A stretch of DNA of 64,000 nucleotides from Lepisosteus oculatus (GCF_040954835.1 NC_090697.1:17104001-17168000); one strand, 5' to 3'; positions 45,761-59,969 are shown, numbered from the stretch's first letter. The notes: generated by a model from the sequence alone, not told the origin. Made by a program: numbers and translations.

Positions 45761-48600
45761 AATAGCACTGAAGTGATAACAACATAGGGAGGGTGTATCC
45801 ACTATGTGTGTGTGCACTTTGAATGGATCGTTGCATCCAGAAAAGAACAGAAAGATCTATTGAATGAATCTGTATGGAACATGTCATAAGGCTCCAAACA
45901 CAGAAGGAACTTGAAAGATGAACCTTTAAAAAAACACTTTCCACTCAATTTACTATAGAGAAATTATAGAACAATATAGGGGAGGTTAATCTGTTTTACT
46001 TATGAAGACACCAGGGCAAGCCACTCTGTTGCAAAAAATGTCAGATTGTGATCAATACCTAAAGAGAACTTTATAGAGACACCTTGTGCCTCTTAATTGA
46101 TAGCTTAGCTTCTAAGATTGAACAGATCAAGCTTGACTTTTGAGTACAATAGACATAAATGGAGCTGTGGGTATAAATGGCAAAGCTTAAAATACAAATA
46201 TTCTCAATTGAAAATATTCTCTCAATAGAATGTTTTCAAGGAGAACTGTAGATGTAATTATTTAGCATTGATTTTGACTACAAATTTTCATTTTTAACTT
46301 CATATATACACAATTCAGTTTAATTAACATTGCCTTTTTGTAGTAAGTGGGTTTTTTTGCACTCTGAAAATTTGCCATCCAACAGGCTTCGGAAACAGCT
46401 GTTCATTTAGCGTACAGCCTAGGCTGTATTTTAAAAAGCTGGTCAGAGACATTAGGACACTCGTTGCTAATGTTTTGAAAAGACAAAGTATCAAATGAAA
46501 CATTGTATGTTCATTTAAAAAAAAAACGTTAAAGCTGGTAGTCAGCTCCACAGAGGTAAAAAAAATGTATAGACTGAAAAGTTAAGAACATGCTGTATGC
46601 AGTAAGCTGCATGGAAGATCTATTTACTTTAAGAGACATAAAGGCTTTTCACATGGTGTGCTCTGCAATCCGGGGCTGGAGTCTCAGAGAGGCTGGATGG
46701 GACCAGGTGTCGGTGCCAACCCAGTCCTGTGGTGTATAGTTACGGGGGAGGGCAGCAGCTGCCACTCTTGAGGGAGCCCCACATTGGTGCTCTGAGTGTG
46801 GCCTTGTGGGAATGACCCTTCCAAAATGCTGCTTGGGAGAACAGTGGACCAAAGAACAAATTAGCGTGACAGGAGAGAACAAAGCCATTAGCTGAGATAA
46901 CTCTCTTCGGAAGCCTGTGCTCATTGTGGAGTTAAAAATAACTCATTTCAACCTGCTAGTTGAAGCCTTCCTTGACTATTGCACCCATCAGGGGTCGGAC
47001 ATTGCCCCTCCAAAAATACAGCACCACGATTAGAGTTTGGCTGCAGTTCTGCTGTGATGTGACCTTGTCGCATTGTAAGAGTAATATCTGCTGCAGAAGC
47101 ATTGCACTTTAATTAAGGGCAACAAAATAGTGAAAGTCGTCTGTAGGTTAAAGCACTGCATTACCGTCTCACTATTTGAAATTATAGAGCAGTAACTGTC
47201 ATAAGAAGGGAAAAAGCTCTTGTGCTTAATTAAGAAATGAATGTTGTGTATGTGTAAGGTGCAGGCTAACAAAACCAAGTTCTAAATCTTGATACATCTT
47301 TTATCTTCACAACAAACTGAACTCAATTAACCTGTACCTGCATTACAGCTAGGAGTTAAAAGACTTTATTTCACTGACAGAGCAACACATTTATGCTGTA
47401 TATACTGGTGTTCAGGGAGTAGGTAGGTCAGACATTGGAAAAAATACAGTCATCAGCTTCCAATGCATCTCTTAACCAAAAGGTTCAGAAGGCACCTTCA
47501 CTTTCTGAGCCCTGGATACTCTTATGGGTGTATCTGTTACACATGAGCATTTGATAAAATTGTCACGTCAGGCACTGACACATCAAGAGCTCAAAAATGA
47601 AACAGACCCTATGAAACATTACCCACTGATAAGCCTATGCTATTACCTCATCAGTTTACTATGAAGTATTTTCCATGCTGTCCATGCTAAAAACAATTTG
47701 CTGTCAACAACGTTTTCTTATGGAGCACTTTAATTTCATCTTTAATTAATCTTTAATCAGTGAACCAGTAAACAATTAATGTAAAATAATTATTGGTAAA
47801 TTGCATTCATTTGACCATCTTTTTTGTCAAAGTGACAATACAAACTACGTAATGCTGCAAAACAATAGTAGAACTTTCAGTTTTTTTCAGCAACTTTTAA
47901 AATATATTTTTTGACAGATTGGCACCACATCCAAACTTTTGATGTTTTCTCATGTTTTGCAATACTGCAAAATATTTATTAATATTGCCCAGCAAAGATC
48001 ACATTTGACCAAAAGTACAACAATACTGTAGCAACATCATTGCCATGGTAAAACAATAGATTTTATAAATAACCTCCATCTTTTTTTAGACAGCTTTATG
48101 ATGCAGCTTCTAGCATTTGAAGCTTTTAGCATCATCATAAGGAAGTTGGGCTAATTGAAGCACAATGGAATATTAACTTAAGTTAAAGACGTATTGGATC
48201 TGTGAAAGGAGGAGCTAGTATCTTGTGCAATGACATTAAGCGTAGTATTCCCTTCTGAAACAATTTAGATCACAGGCCAAACACATGGCAGCTGTGGCAG
48301 GACTGCTGCCAGTTGTTATCATATTATCCTCTATGTAGAGGGCAATGTCAAAACAATGTAGTGATCGGAACTCTTAAGAAAGGTCAAATGTTACTGAGGA
48401 AAGAGACCGATGGGAAGATTGGGCCTTCGTTAGTACAAAACCTGTGCAGAAGTGTTTTAATTTAGTTCAGAGCTGAGGTGTAATGAAGATCAACAGACAC
48501 TAGGGGCCTGTAGGACAGGAGCTCTACACATCCATCCCTGTTGTAAAGGGATTTAAACTGTAATATAATCTAGAACACAAAGGAGAGCATACCAAGATTC
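45761..48600. other. Intergenic; G+C-richer unique patch 46640-47060
   Basis: No gene recognised. 46640-47060 has balanced composition and no repeat signature, unlike its AT-rich surroundings, so it might be a conserved non-coding element. That is a guess until aligned with other species. Confidence 0.35.
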
Positions 48601-48604
48601 ATTT

Positions 48605-48670
48605 GTAATACAAATACTATATATACTGCAATTTCCCTCACGGGATCAATAAAGAATCTATCTATCTATA
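48605..48670 (+). repeat. LINE 3' tail with (TATC)n end
   Basis: TTTCCCTCACGGGATCAATA followed by AAGAATC and TATCTATCTATA matches the tail of fish L2/Rex-type LINEs that end in short ATCT repeats. Confidence 0.6.
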
Positions 48671-48834
48671 CAGTAGGATCCTGATTATTACTATATATGT
48701 TTATTTCAATTGCTTTCCACATATAGCTAGTGTGGCCTCATAATTAATAAAATAATTCAATTTAGTATGTTTCCCACAAAAAGCCAGATTAAATTATATT
48801 TGACCAGTAAGCCACTGATTTAAAAGTACATTTA

Positions 48835-48945
48835 GCCCTGCAATGGACTGGCATCCCATTCAGGGTGTACCCTGTCTTGAGCCCATGCTTGCTGGAATAG
48901 ACACAACCCTGTACTGCATGAAGCAGTTAGAAAATGGATGGATTC
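48835..48945 (+). repeat. tRNA-SINE family A 3' end (5' truncated)
   Basis: GCAATGGACTGGCATCCC, then CAGGGTGTACCCTGTCTTGA and AGTTAGAAAATGGATGGA form the family A tail. Confidence 0.75.
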
Positions 48946-49619
48946 AAACTACGTTTACTGGAAACTGATAATTCTTGATTACAAATAGACCCAAGTCCTG
49001 AATAAATTAACAGTGAGAACATAAAGGGAGTTTAACTCTTTTATCAAATAATGTTGTTTTCGTAAAAGATGGCAAAACTATAAAAAAATAGAACTACCGT
49101 TTATAATAATTGCAGTAGACTTTCTCTGCACATTTTCAGACATTATACAAATTGCAAGACATAGACTTAGACTAGGATGGTAAGTCTTATATCTAGCCAT
49201 GAGGATCTAGCGATGAGCCATGAGGATCTTGTGTTTATGAGGCAGCTTTGTAAAGTTACCTCCTGGCGGCTGGACACATGAGACAGGATAGGATTGTTGT
49301 CCTGAAACTGAACTAAATTAATGTATAAATGAAGGGCTGATCTTAAAAAAAATGGATAATGCTGCTTAATTGTCATATTGGGCCTGACACATGTCTTCTA
49401 CGAATGTGAGAGAACAAAAAGAATTAAGAAAAAGAAATGTCTATTCTTCTTCGTCATTTGACGTTATCCATTTTTAAGTGCCGCAGTTTGTCTCAATTAA
49501 AGTATGATCCTAATTTGCTTTGACTAATAATCTGATATATTTTACTGTAAAGTAATAATACTCAGCTGATGAGTTATATAATAAACAGGGTGTGTAAATT
49601 AGAACATGATGATAATATA

Positions 49620-49765
49620 AAAGGCTGGCATAGTGGAGCAGCAGGAAGCGTTGTTAGCCCTTGTAGCTCTGCGACCCTGGGTCCTTTACTTGTCAGGATA
49701 GGCCCTGGGTTCCCCGCAACCCTGAATTGGAAGAAGTGTTAAGAAAATGGATGGATGGAAGATAA
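49620..49765 (+). repeat. tRNA-SINE family A, internally deleted
   Basis: Head GGCTGGCATAGTGGAGCAGC joined directly to GATAGGCCCTGGGTTCCCCG and CAACCCTGAATTGGAAGAAG, ending AAAATGGATGGATGGAAG. The middle of the family is missing. Confidence 0.65.
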
Positions 49766-49769
49766 TGTA

Positions 49770-52700
49770 AAAGGCAGCTTTAAAATAAGGATGTCTTCAG
49801 ATAAGGGATACATTCAAATAAAATTGAAAAAAAAAGTATTCAAGACTAATATATTACCAAGCATCACACAGTACTTAAGTTTGAAATTCATTTTATGAAG
49901 GATTAGTGTTTAAATATATTTTGGGGAAATCTTAAAATCCTCTTTTGTTTTAAAGTGTTACACTCCTGCACTAGAAACTTAAACTATATTTTTTTCTGTT
50001 TAAAAGATTTTAACAAATTTTAGGGGACTTGTGTCCTTTTCAATTGCAATTGATCAAAACCCGCAAGTCTTACATTACAGAACTAATAGTTGTTCACATC
50101 TTGGGCTTTCCTTAAATCCCATGCAAGAGGCATGTTTAAGGTAAAGTGAAAGATGAAGTTAAGAACTAGAATGAGAATACATGACTTATAGGTAGTTACT
50201 GATTTAACCAGTGCTTAGCTACTCACTGTATACCTCCCACAGGGAGCATTTTGTGCACTGCACATACACATACTGTTGACTTAATTTAGCAGCACCAAAA
50301 CTTTAATACTGTATGTGTCTTGAAAGTCCACTTTACAGAATAGACTATATAAAAGAGATGTTATTTTTGTGTTCAGTAGTTCAGAGGTTTTACTGAAACA
50401 TCCGAAATAGCTGCAGCATCAGATTTCAATATAAGCCAGCCTTAGTATCAAGCTTTCTGTGAATGAGGCTCTCATTCCTGTTGCAGGCTGATTATAGAGC
50501 ACAGGTGCTGACCTTAGATGCTACTGAGATGCACACTTCTATGTTTACAGAGGAGAAAATTCTGTTGTGCTCTCCTGTTTCTCTCGAAGGGCAGCAGTGA
50601 GCTTCACAGTGAAAGCAGAGAGAAATGAAGTATGACTGAGCTGGAAAAATAGAGGGTAACAAATCTATCATAAGCATAATCCTTGATGGGATAAGTAAGC
50701 AATGACAAAAATGGCCTGAGAGACATAACTCAACACTTAACTGATATCCTACTGTAGGTTATCATTCTCAAAGCAAGCTAAGTATAGTAGAGTTAAATGC
50801 GAAACATTGCATTTTCATTATTCAGGATTTTAATTTTTTTTTTTCCGCTGAAATTATAGATGTAATGTTTTTAAAGTTCAAATCACCCATAAGATTTTTT
50901 CTATCTTTAAGCACGAGTACCTTATAAATAGAATATTGCACAAAATGCACATGACCATTCCATTCTTCATGCATAATGTTGCATGAGGGGAAATAAATCC
51001 TGAAATATACAGTTGCTGGTTCGAGCTCCAGCCAAAATCTTCAGCCTGAAAAATTCCACATTATGTCAGCAGTTTGTTTTATTTGTACATTTTGTTTAGG
51101 AAATTATCAGCCTCATCTAATTTGGTTTCCTACGGTATTTCTTATTTTCTGATTGTGCACCTACCATTCTTTCTGTATCTACTGATCGTGGCCTTCAGCT
51201 CTAATGAAAAAAGGTGTTAAAGTTGCATAATAACAATGCACTTGTGATGGCACATCTGGATTTCATCGACACTTTTACAAGAGTCCAAACACTGCTTACA
51301 AGAAAAAAAGGGATGTTTGTAGTGTTCTTCCATACAATACTTTCAGGGAGGCAAAAAGCTTATTGAAGATCTGTTTTTAAATGCTATTAATGCTTTTAAA
51401 CTCATGTCTAAAGTAAATCTTAATTGCTTGCACAGCAATGTCAAAACAACAGCTCTGCAAACTGGCATGCTGGTTACAGCAGTTCCCTAACCTGAGCTCA
51501 TTAGAATGCAGTGACAGAAGCGTAGGAAAGAAGAGTGCAAACAGCATCTGGGAGATGACAAGGAATGTGTCGACAGCAATAGGCTGCAATTCATAACAAA
51601 GGTGAGAAAATCCTCAGGGCATTTTATAGGGAGTGTTTGGAGAAAAGACATTAGCAGCATACTGACAGCAAATAAAGTGTTCTACAACATGTTCTTTTAC
51701 GACAATTAACAGATGATTCAATAGTTTATGGTGATATATGGTGTTTAGTTCTCTTGCTTTTCTCATTACATCAGAAATGAATCAAATGCTTTTGCAGTGG
51801 GACTCTTGGTCCCATTTCTATGTGCACATTACGTAGCAGTGAATCATAATATCGAACATGTAATATGTAGCCTTACATAGAGTTTATATAAATAGATAAA
51901 ATGCTAAATATAGCATAAATTATTTAAATCACAGTATTTTAATTTATGATTTGACGTTATTCCAGATGTGTGTTCACACAATAGTTCTTTCCATTTAAAA
52001 ATTCATTCATGCAGTTAAGTTTGAAAGAGTTAAACACTCTCTTCATAGCTTCCAGTTATCTGATATGTTAAACAGCAACATTTCCAACCCATGAATGCTA
52101 TGATGTCACATGCGTAAACTATTTTAAACCTGCTGGATCATCTACCCCTAAGTACTGTAAATATAGATCTGGGCACTTGAAGCCCAAGTGTGCACTTACT
52201 GCCCCATCATCTTTTTTATAAGGTTTGTGTCAATTCAGGGGTTGATCAGAGAAATGCATTAGCATTGGGTTTAGTCTGCATCACAAAAACACTAGAGAAT
52301 CAGTGGTTATTGTATCATTTTGATTACAAAATGATGTAAAAAAGAAACAATACTAAGTTCTACATATTCTAAGAACAAATATATGAAACATTAACAAAAT
52401 TACAGATCACATAATTGTGGCAATGCTACAGCATGAAATATAACACATTGCCTTAGTTAAAACATTACAATGATAGTATTCATTGAGACACACAGCTCTG
52501 ACAGCATTGACTCACAGACCTGATCAGCCTCTGGACAGATTGCTGTGACATGTTCTGTCCCTCATCCTCCGCATCTGTAGCCAGCTGGATGGGTTCGACC
52601 AGTACCCAGTGGCTTTAACAAAACATGACGTTTTTCATCGGGTCAGTCGAACAAGCATTCATTGGTGAATACAACATCTCTTCCTTCCACCACCTCAGAT

Positions 52701-52790
52701 ATTTTCTGGCCCACAGAATTTTGTCTCTTATCTCTCAATATTGCCCCTAGATGGCTTCTAAACATGTAGACAATTTTATGCAGACAGCAT
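49770..52790. other. AT-rich intergenic stretch
   Basis: No recognised genes or named repeats. Several G+C-balanced patches (about 50460-50690 and 51380-51640) have no ORF of note. Confidence 0.45.
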
Positions 52791-52791
52791 A

Positions 52792-52910
52792 ATTGATTGA
52801 TATAGGCCAATGGGAAATTTGGCCAGGAGGTCTCCCATCCAGGTATTGACCAGGCTTACACTTCTTAGCTTCAGGGGGTTGTTAGTTGTGGGTTGCAGAG
52901 TGATGCAGAT
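52792..52910 (-). repeat. 5S-rRNA-derived SINE, internally deleted copy
   Basis: In reverse complement: CACTCTGCAACCCACAACT, then CTGAAGCTAAGAAGTGTAAG, GCCTGGTCAATACCTGGATG and GGAGACCTCCTGG, followed directly by CCAAATTTCCCATTGGCC. In the full copies these two parts are over 200 bases apart, and each has CCTGG at the break, so the deletion joins at a CCTGG microhomology. Confidence 0.82.
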
Positions 52911-55815
52911 GCAGATCATTTATATGCAGACAGCAAGTCACAGTCGTAGAGGTAAGAAGGGTGATTTCTTCTTAGAAATTCTCATGCTCTAGATACTAAT
53001 ATAATTATGTAGATCAGATCTATCAGATCTATGCGTCTTGGATCAATGAGGTTACCCTGTGCTTACCAGGATGTGGCCTGCCTCTAACAGCAGGTTTCCT
53101 GGTTTCTCTGGCCTAGTCTGATGATTATGGATGCAGACGATCTTATTCTCTGGACAATTTCTTTCATGGTCAGGCTGCTGTCAGTCATGCCAAGAGCAAC
53201 CTGGTGGCCTTCTTTACTCAGGGAGAAATTGGATATATATTTTCTTGTTCTTGCATTAATAAAAATCAAATATTTTTCAAGAGCTACTTGAAAAAGCTGT
53301 TTCAAAGTCCGGCAGATAAATTAAATCTTACGACTTGAGGTCAGTATCTAGTTATCTTAAGTAACAAGACTGCAATCAATAAACCTTGTGAAAAGTTTAA
53401 ATAACATAATTTGTCCAATGAGCTATTGATGTAAATTTGTTCATAAAGTTTTCAATTAATTTCAATTAATTATTTTCAATTAATTTTCATACTAATACAG
53501 CCAGATTCAATAAGATCACTTTCCTTGTGGTAAATCTCAACATTCTTTCTATCTTTTTAAAAAACCTCACCTAAAATGACTTCACATTTTTTACTGAAGA
53601 CCAAAAGGAATAAAAACATGAAAAAGGAAAAATTGTAGGAAAAAAATAAATATATAAAACTGATGAACAGGCCAGAATCAGACCCCTGATGGACTGTTCA
53701 GCTGTGCTCACTAAACCATTTTCCAGTGCAGTGGCCTAATAAAAAAGGAGGCCAAGCCTTCCACAGTTGTTTCCATGAACCTTTTAAAAAAAGGAGCCAT
53801 TGACATTCTATATAATATAGAGCAGTGGGTATAGGATGTCTCAAGTGGAGTGTGAACAGCTGAGAGGTGTGATTTCACAGGCCTGGGCTCCCTGTCACGA
53901 CACTGATTGGGGTGGACAGGAGGTACAGGAGAGGCCCAGGCTTCTAAAGGACACTGACAGGTGGGAGGCCGCTTTGGAGGGGGTGAGGGGGGATTGAAAA
54001 GGCAGGCCAGCATGGCCTTCTCTGGACACAATCCAGGAGCTGGCCAGAGATGAGGATGGTACTGGGGAAGATAGCAGAAAATGACGGAGAGAGAGGTAGA
54101 GAATGTGACGGAACATGGACATTATGATTGAAGAACATTAAAACCAGAAAACATCCTGATCTTCTGAAGATAAGGTACCGCTTTCGAAGAGTGTTTTGCC
54201 CATCAATTCACGTCATGTTTGGCTGCTAAAGTGCTTTACCATTTAAGAGAGATATATACTTGATATACATCTCAAAATAATAATGCTTGAGGAATAACCT
54301 AAGGAAATGTTACCAAAGTCTGCTCCGTTTAATTATTTGACCAAATTTGTTCTTTCAATGTAAACATGAAACTTTAATACAAACATGCTTGAAATAGGTT
54401 TTCTAGTGTTAAAACATTTAATTACGGACTGGAAGCACAGGAAGAGATTTGCATTGAATCTAAGTTACAAAATTCTAAAACTGAATCTACCAGCCTAATT
54501 AGAAACATGGTATATATTTTTTAATTTAACCTAGATGATTTTTGTAATACTTTTAATGAAACATTAGTCTCTTTACTCTGTTATACCAGATTTATACTTA
54601 ACGGGTCAATTTCCAAATTAAAAATATAGTTTACTTCACAAAGAGTAATAGTAATCAATGTCCCAAAGTTTGTGACATGTAATTTCTGACAAATTATTAG
54701 CAATCATTGAAAAAGAAAGTATTAAGAAACTCCAAAATAATAGTTCCAAATAATTATGAATATATATATATACAGTAAATTAGCATGGCATTTGTTTAAT
54801 TTATCAAACAGACATGGTAAAAATAAATCTGTACTGTTCAATCAGAAATATTACTTTAATCTAAATGGAAATGTTTTGTGTTTTCTCTGGGAAGTTAAAA
54901 TATAAACTGTGCCATCTGTCTTTGCCTCAATATTCACACTTTAAGAGTAATGCAGGATTTCACACCCATCCAGGAGGGTAAGGAGACAGTAAATCAAGGG
55001 ACAAATGCACTGAGCTTCCCAGAGGAAGGAAACCAAAATCGAGTAGCAAACAAACACTAAGAAACAAAGCTGCCCGATCTGAGCTCACAGACCTAGATCT
55101 GTAGATTAAATTACATGTAATACTGTTCCTAAATAAATAGTCAAACTAGCGTGAAAGAATTGAGATGTGACTGTTACTCAGAGACAGATTGATATTCTAA
55201 AGTTACATGTAAAGTATTATATTAACACAATATTTAAGATATCTCACCAAATTTGTAAATAATGTAGATATCATATACACTTTTATACAATTGTAGCTTA
55301 TTGAAGCTAACTGCCAGGTAGCCATGTGATAGCCATGTGATAGAGCCGTTGATAGATTTCTTTTCTGTACACCTAAGCTACACAGAGTAAATCTGGTACT
55401 GCAAGCCTCCCTGGTCTAATTCTCCAGCCCAAAGAAGGTGACACTATGAAGACTTATGAAGACTGTGGATGGCAAATCTGATGCTTGGAGAAGAAAGGAA
55501 ACCTGAACAGCATTTCATGTAAAGGTAATATTCAGCTGTCCAGCACCCTTCCTCAACATGCTCCTGGTCAAAACTTATTTCAGCATAAAGACGAACAGAA
55601 AAGAAGCATTTATTATATTGAATAACTAGAGAGATGTTCTGAAATAATTTTATTCACGTTTTGTACCCCAAATTACAGCTATGTATATGTGTCAAAGAAC
55701 TACCACATACACATAACAAGGCAGTCAGATAATGCTAGCCATGCACTACAATGTGTGTATAGGTTAATATGAGGAGCACCAAATCACAGAAATCTTTCAA
55801 ACATATTGTTTTAAT
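52911..55815. other. Intergenic stretch without recognised genes
   Basis: Contains a G+C-richer block at 53690-54130 with overlapping open frames on the minus strand but no recognisable protein motif. Otherwise AT-rich. Confidence 0.45.
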
Positions 55816-55819
55816 TCTG

Positions 55820-56100
55820 GATGGGACTGTGGAAAGCTATATAGTGCTGCAGCCTCACAGCTCCTGGGGCACCATCTGTGTGAAGCGTCTGTGCTCCAAT
55901 CTCCTGCCACCTTTCAAAGGCTAGCTGGCTCAGTTATTATTGTCTCTAACTTGTCTCTGCTGTGCCAGGGACTGGCACATCTTCCCAGGAGTGCCCTGTG
56001 GTTCTAGGAAATATTTTTTGCCATGACCCTTAACAACAGCCTCCCAATACAGGGTGGATTTTTTTTTTACTCTGTCTTTCCTTAACACTTCATAAAAACA
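55820..56100 (+). repeat. Possible heavily decayed tRNA-SINE family A
   Basis: Follows the family order weakly: TATAGTGCTGCAGCCTCACA, then GGCACCATCTGTGTGAAGC, AGGGACTGGCAC, CCCAGGAGTGCCCTG and CATGACCCTTAACAACAGCC. Too diverged for a firm call. Confidence 0.4.
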
Positions 56101-59100
56101 ATTTGAAAATCCTCATGTTGCTTTTTCTGACACACCTCCAGAGCAGCTTTTGTTGCTGTTGTTGTTTTAGCTATCTGGTTTAAAACACACATTAACAAGT
56201 ATTTCAGCAGGTACAATACTCTCCTTTGCTTGGCCATAATTACACCATATGAGACAATATACCAGTGATGCCGTTCACCATTATTTTACTGAAAAGATAA
56301 CTTCTAAAACTGATACAGGGACCGTACTGTAGGTTTCTCAGTCATGTTTCAGACTTCATGTTGTCCATCTTTTATCAATTCCAAAAACAATATTCTGTCA
56401 TGCAATGAACCAATAGATACTACATTTTTTGTAATTAGAAGCTTCTTCCCTATGACTACAGCGTTGCGTGTTACCTTCACAGAATAGTACATTGGATACT
56501 ATTAGTATAATTTAGAAGGGAAAAAAGATGTGGTGTTTACTTCATTGTAATTCACTCTAATATTTCAGATTTGTGGAGATTATTGACATTGTCTAAGAGA
56601 GAAATAATAGTATAAAAATGCTTGTGCTTGTCTTCTAAAGTAGATGGTAAATGTATCAGCTTAATTGTAGTTTGGGCTTCCCCAGAGCCCGAAGAGCTGC
56701 AAAAAAAGAGTGCATTGTAACCTGAAGCTACTGTATATTTCCAGTTGTTCTCTCTGCAGTCTTAATATCTATGCTCCCAGAGACAACATGCTTCCTTATA
56801 TCCCCATATGAGTAAGTCAGTTATGGAATGTAAGGAAGTGTGTGGTTTCAGGGTGATTGGTCTTCACTATGCAAAGTTATCGTCCATCATACTTGTATGT
56901 AAATCTTCCAGATACAGCACACATGTGAAACAGTACATTATATATCTTTTCTAAAGAAAACAAGTTTTGGGGGTTCGTGGTAGATTGTTTTATAAACATT
57001 AGCAAACTAAATCTGCAATCTTGCAATAAAACTACAGAACTAGAAGAGCAATCATCAGCATAAACATAATACTGTTATACTTTTCTGTGAATCATATTTC
57101 TATAAATTTGCATGAATAAACTCAATATAGATAGAAACATTGCTGATTTTAAGTGAAACATGCACCTACTGTGATCTGCAAAGAGAGTGCTCATCACATC
57201 ATCACATCAAGAGAGTGATAGTTCAAATAAAAGTTCACATAATAGTTCACATAAAATCATTGAGTGACATTTAATTATCTTAAATTATCTAACAAAATCC
57301 TGCAAAAACTGATACCAATGGTTTCCTTATATCAATGAATTAACTTCCTAGATTCTTAAATGAACAGCTTGTTAAATGATGCCTGCCTGAACCTCTATTG
57401 TTAAAAGAGATACAGTACACTCAGTGCTCTGTGTCCGTAGGTTAAAATGTGTGACATTGCCTGACTCTCATGAGATATAACATACAAGTTATCCCAGAGC
57501 CCTTGAAAATCATGAAAAAATGTGGATTTGTGTGGTTATTCACACTCCCGAGATGAATTGGTGGCATTTACACTGAAAGCATGGGGGATACTGGCTGCTC
57601 AGCAAGCTCACAGCTGGAGCCAAGCAGCTTTATCATGTGGTAGTCAAGGCCCAACTGACAGGACACAGGTGTTGCCCATTATAGCTCTGGGAAGGCTTAG
57701 CAAGAGAGATAGGAGGCAGGTGTGTGTAGAGCTGGCAGACCACCTCCCAAGGAAAGTAACTCCAGAGAAGCAGGAGTCTAATCTGCCACTGAAAATTAAA
57801 CCCTGGGATACAGTTTCAGTCCTCAGTGTTTGACTTGTCACAAGTGTGTCAGTGTTAATGTCTGGGTATGAAGTGTCATCTATACTCGATGGTCCACATC
57901 CAAATGCACAACAACATACCACTCCCTGCCCAGGACTGAACAAATTAGCATGACGAGATAAGCACTTAGAGCATATTACCTCAGCCAAGGCCCCCATCCA
58001 CCCAGAAAGAAACATCTCTTCTTCTACCTATCTTCTTTTTAGTTTGCTCCATCTTGAATCTCAAATGACTTATGTTTTTGCACTGAAAAGTTACCTACAG
58101 TAGGCATGCATTTTCTCTTCTACAGAATAATTGACACTATTGTAGATAAATTAGAAAAAAAAACTAAAAATGGCCTGAATATAAAATTCAGCATTCTATT
58201 TTTCTTAATTTCAATCTTAATCTTCTGTTACAGGTAAGAGCTGGTTTATCGTTTTACAACCAGAGAAAGAAGCCTCAACAGACCTCCCCCACCCCACTCT
58301 CCCCCACCCCCTCAGGACTGAAGGAACACGTCTTGCTGTGGCTGGTCAAACGGAACCAAGTCAGGCGTTTCAGTGAGGTTTGGTCCCCTTCAACCAGCTA
58401 CTGCGCCGTGAACTGAGCCAGCAGGAGACTCTGGAGAGCAACACAGAACTCTGAAATACAAGTGACAGCTGATGTATTAGTGTCCTTAAATAATGCAACA
58501 GTATGTTTTTTTCCCCCCATACACAGTCTTAATGAGGCTCTAGAAAAGATTTTTGGCTCAGGGCTCCCTTTGCTATCTCAGTGGGATTTTTTTTCCCTGG
58601 CTACATAATTCTGGACAAGGGACCAAACCACCTAGGATATGGCCACTCATGAAAGCTCACTGGGTCATAAAACATCACTATGAAGGCGAGAATGATGAAG
58701 AGACAGGACAAGGAACCACTCTGGTAGGTTTTGTTTCTGAAATCATATCCAAGATCAATGTCATCAGTGAGAATAGCCCTTACACCAGCTCTTCCAGCGA
58801 GACAGGGAGTATTGTCCTGCTAGAACAGTTTCAGTTCAGCCTCACTCCCACTATTCTGTGGTGACATCTGGTCTTCAAGCTCCTGTCTGCACATGAGGGG
58901 AAGGGATGAACAGTCATACTCATCTAACCCCCCCATCTGTTAGAGACTCCATGTTTAGACTCCAAACCCCACTGTGTTCAGGCCCCACCAGTCACATTAC
59001 CCAAGCTTGAAGGCTTAAACATGCATCCAGGCCAGAACTAAGACTGCACCTGCAGTGAGATTGAGTCATGCCAGTCTAAAAGTCAAATTTTCTTCTAGGC

Positions 59101-59960
59101 CAGTGTAGTCTTACAACTGAAGATTTCTCTGAAGGCATTTTTACTTCTAGTTGTTCATGAATCCATAATCATTTGTCTTGCTGTACATTTTTTTTAAAAT
59201 AAAGATAAACTGTTTAACAGTCACTCAAATGTGAACCAAGTGCTTTTCTTTAGTCATTGCTCTCCAATTTCTAGGTTCCCACTTGTACATAAAATGTGAA
59301 CAAAGCAGACACTTGCAGAGCTAGCATGCAGCAGAATCACAGAAGACATGCATGAAGTACACCAGAGGTTAAGGCAACAGATTGAGTTGCAATACTGGTC
59401 TAATATCCCAGGATACACTGGCGTTCGCATTGGAGGGGTGAGGAATTAAATCCATACCAACCCAAAAAAGCTCCACAATAAAAGTGTTGCCAAGTAACAT
59501 GACAGTAACAATTCAAGCTCTCCCCTAAGAGGGGGGCAAACCCCCTACCAAGTTAATCTTAAGAGACCCATCATCATGTTTAGTAATACATGAATGGAAA
59601 GTAGATTTTAAACCAATTGTTGCATAGTATTTTGTATTGGAAATAAAACCAAAAAGGCAATGTTTTTCTAGAGTACCTGCATTGTTCCTCCTGCAGGAGG
59701 AGCACTAAACAGGTCCTTATGCAAGGGTAGCAGGCAAAGGCAATTAAGTAATCTACACAACATTCTACTTTCACCCCCACCAATTCATTTTGGATCCACT
59801 TCCAGATTGCATCAACCCCAACTAAGTTTCAGGAAGACTTAATTCCCAAGTATCAATTCAACCTAAAATGAAGAATGAACAAGGGAATTAAAAAAAAAAA
59901 AGAGAGAGAAGATCACTAAACTTAAATGAAGAGGGCATACAGCATTTCACATGGCATTAT
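56101..59960. other. Intergenic stretch downstream of the PLA2G4C-like gene
   Basis: No confirmed gene. Open frames at 57522-57833 and 58553-58864 lack recognisable motifs. At 58285-58315 a long C-rich tract ends in CAG and is followed by a 33-codon open frame (LKEHVLLWLVKRNQVRRFSE and on to a TGA), an isolated exon-like pattern. Confidence 0.4.
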
Positions 59961-59963
59961 AGT

Positions 59964-59969
59964 TTTATT
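59964..59969 (-). terminator. Polyadenylation signal of the PLA2G4C-like gene
   Basis: AATAAA on the minus strand about 125 bases after the stop codon, the first such hexamer downstream. A plausible 3' end for a short UTR. Confidence 0.5.

Noticed and set aside
53711-54138. Overlapping minus-strand open frames rich in Pro and Ser
   Set aside because: Low-complexity translation of a purine-rich plus strand; several frames are open at once, which is a composition effect.
57522-57833. Open frame of 103 codons on the plus strand
   Set aside because: No recognisable motif, no supporting splice or polyadenylation context, and an equally long frame overlaps it on the minus strand; likely chance.
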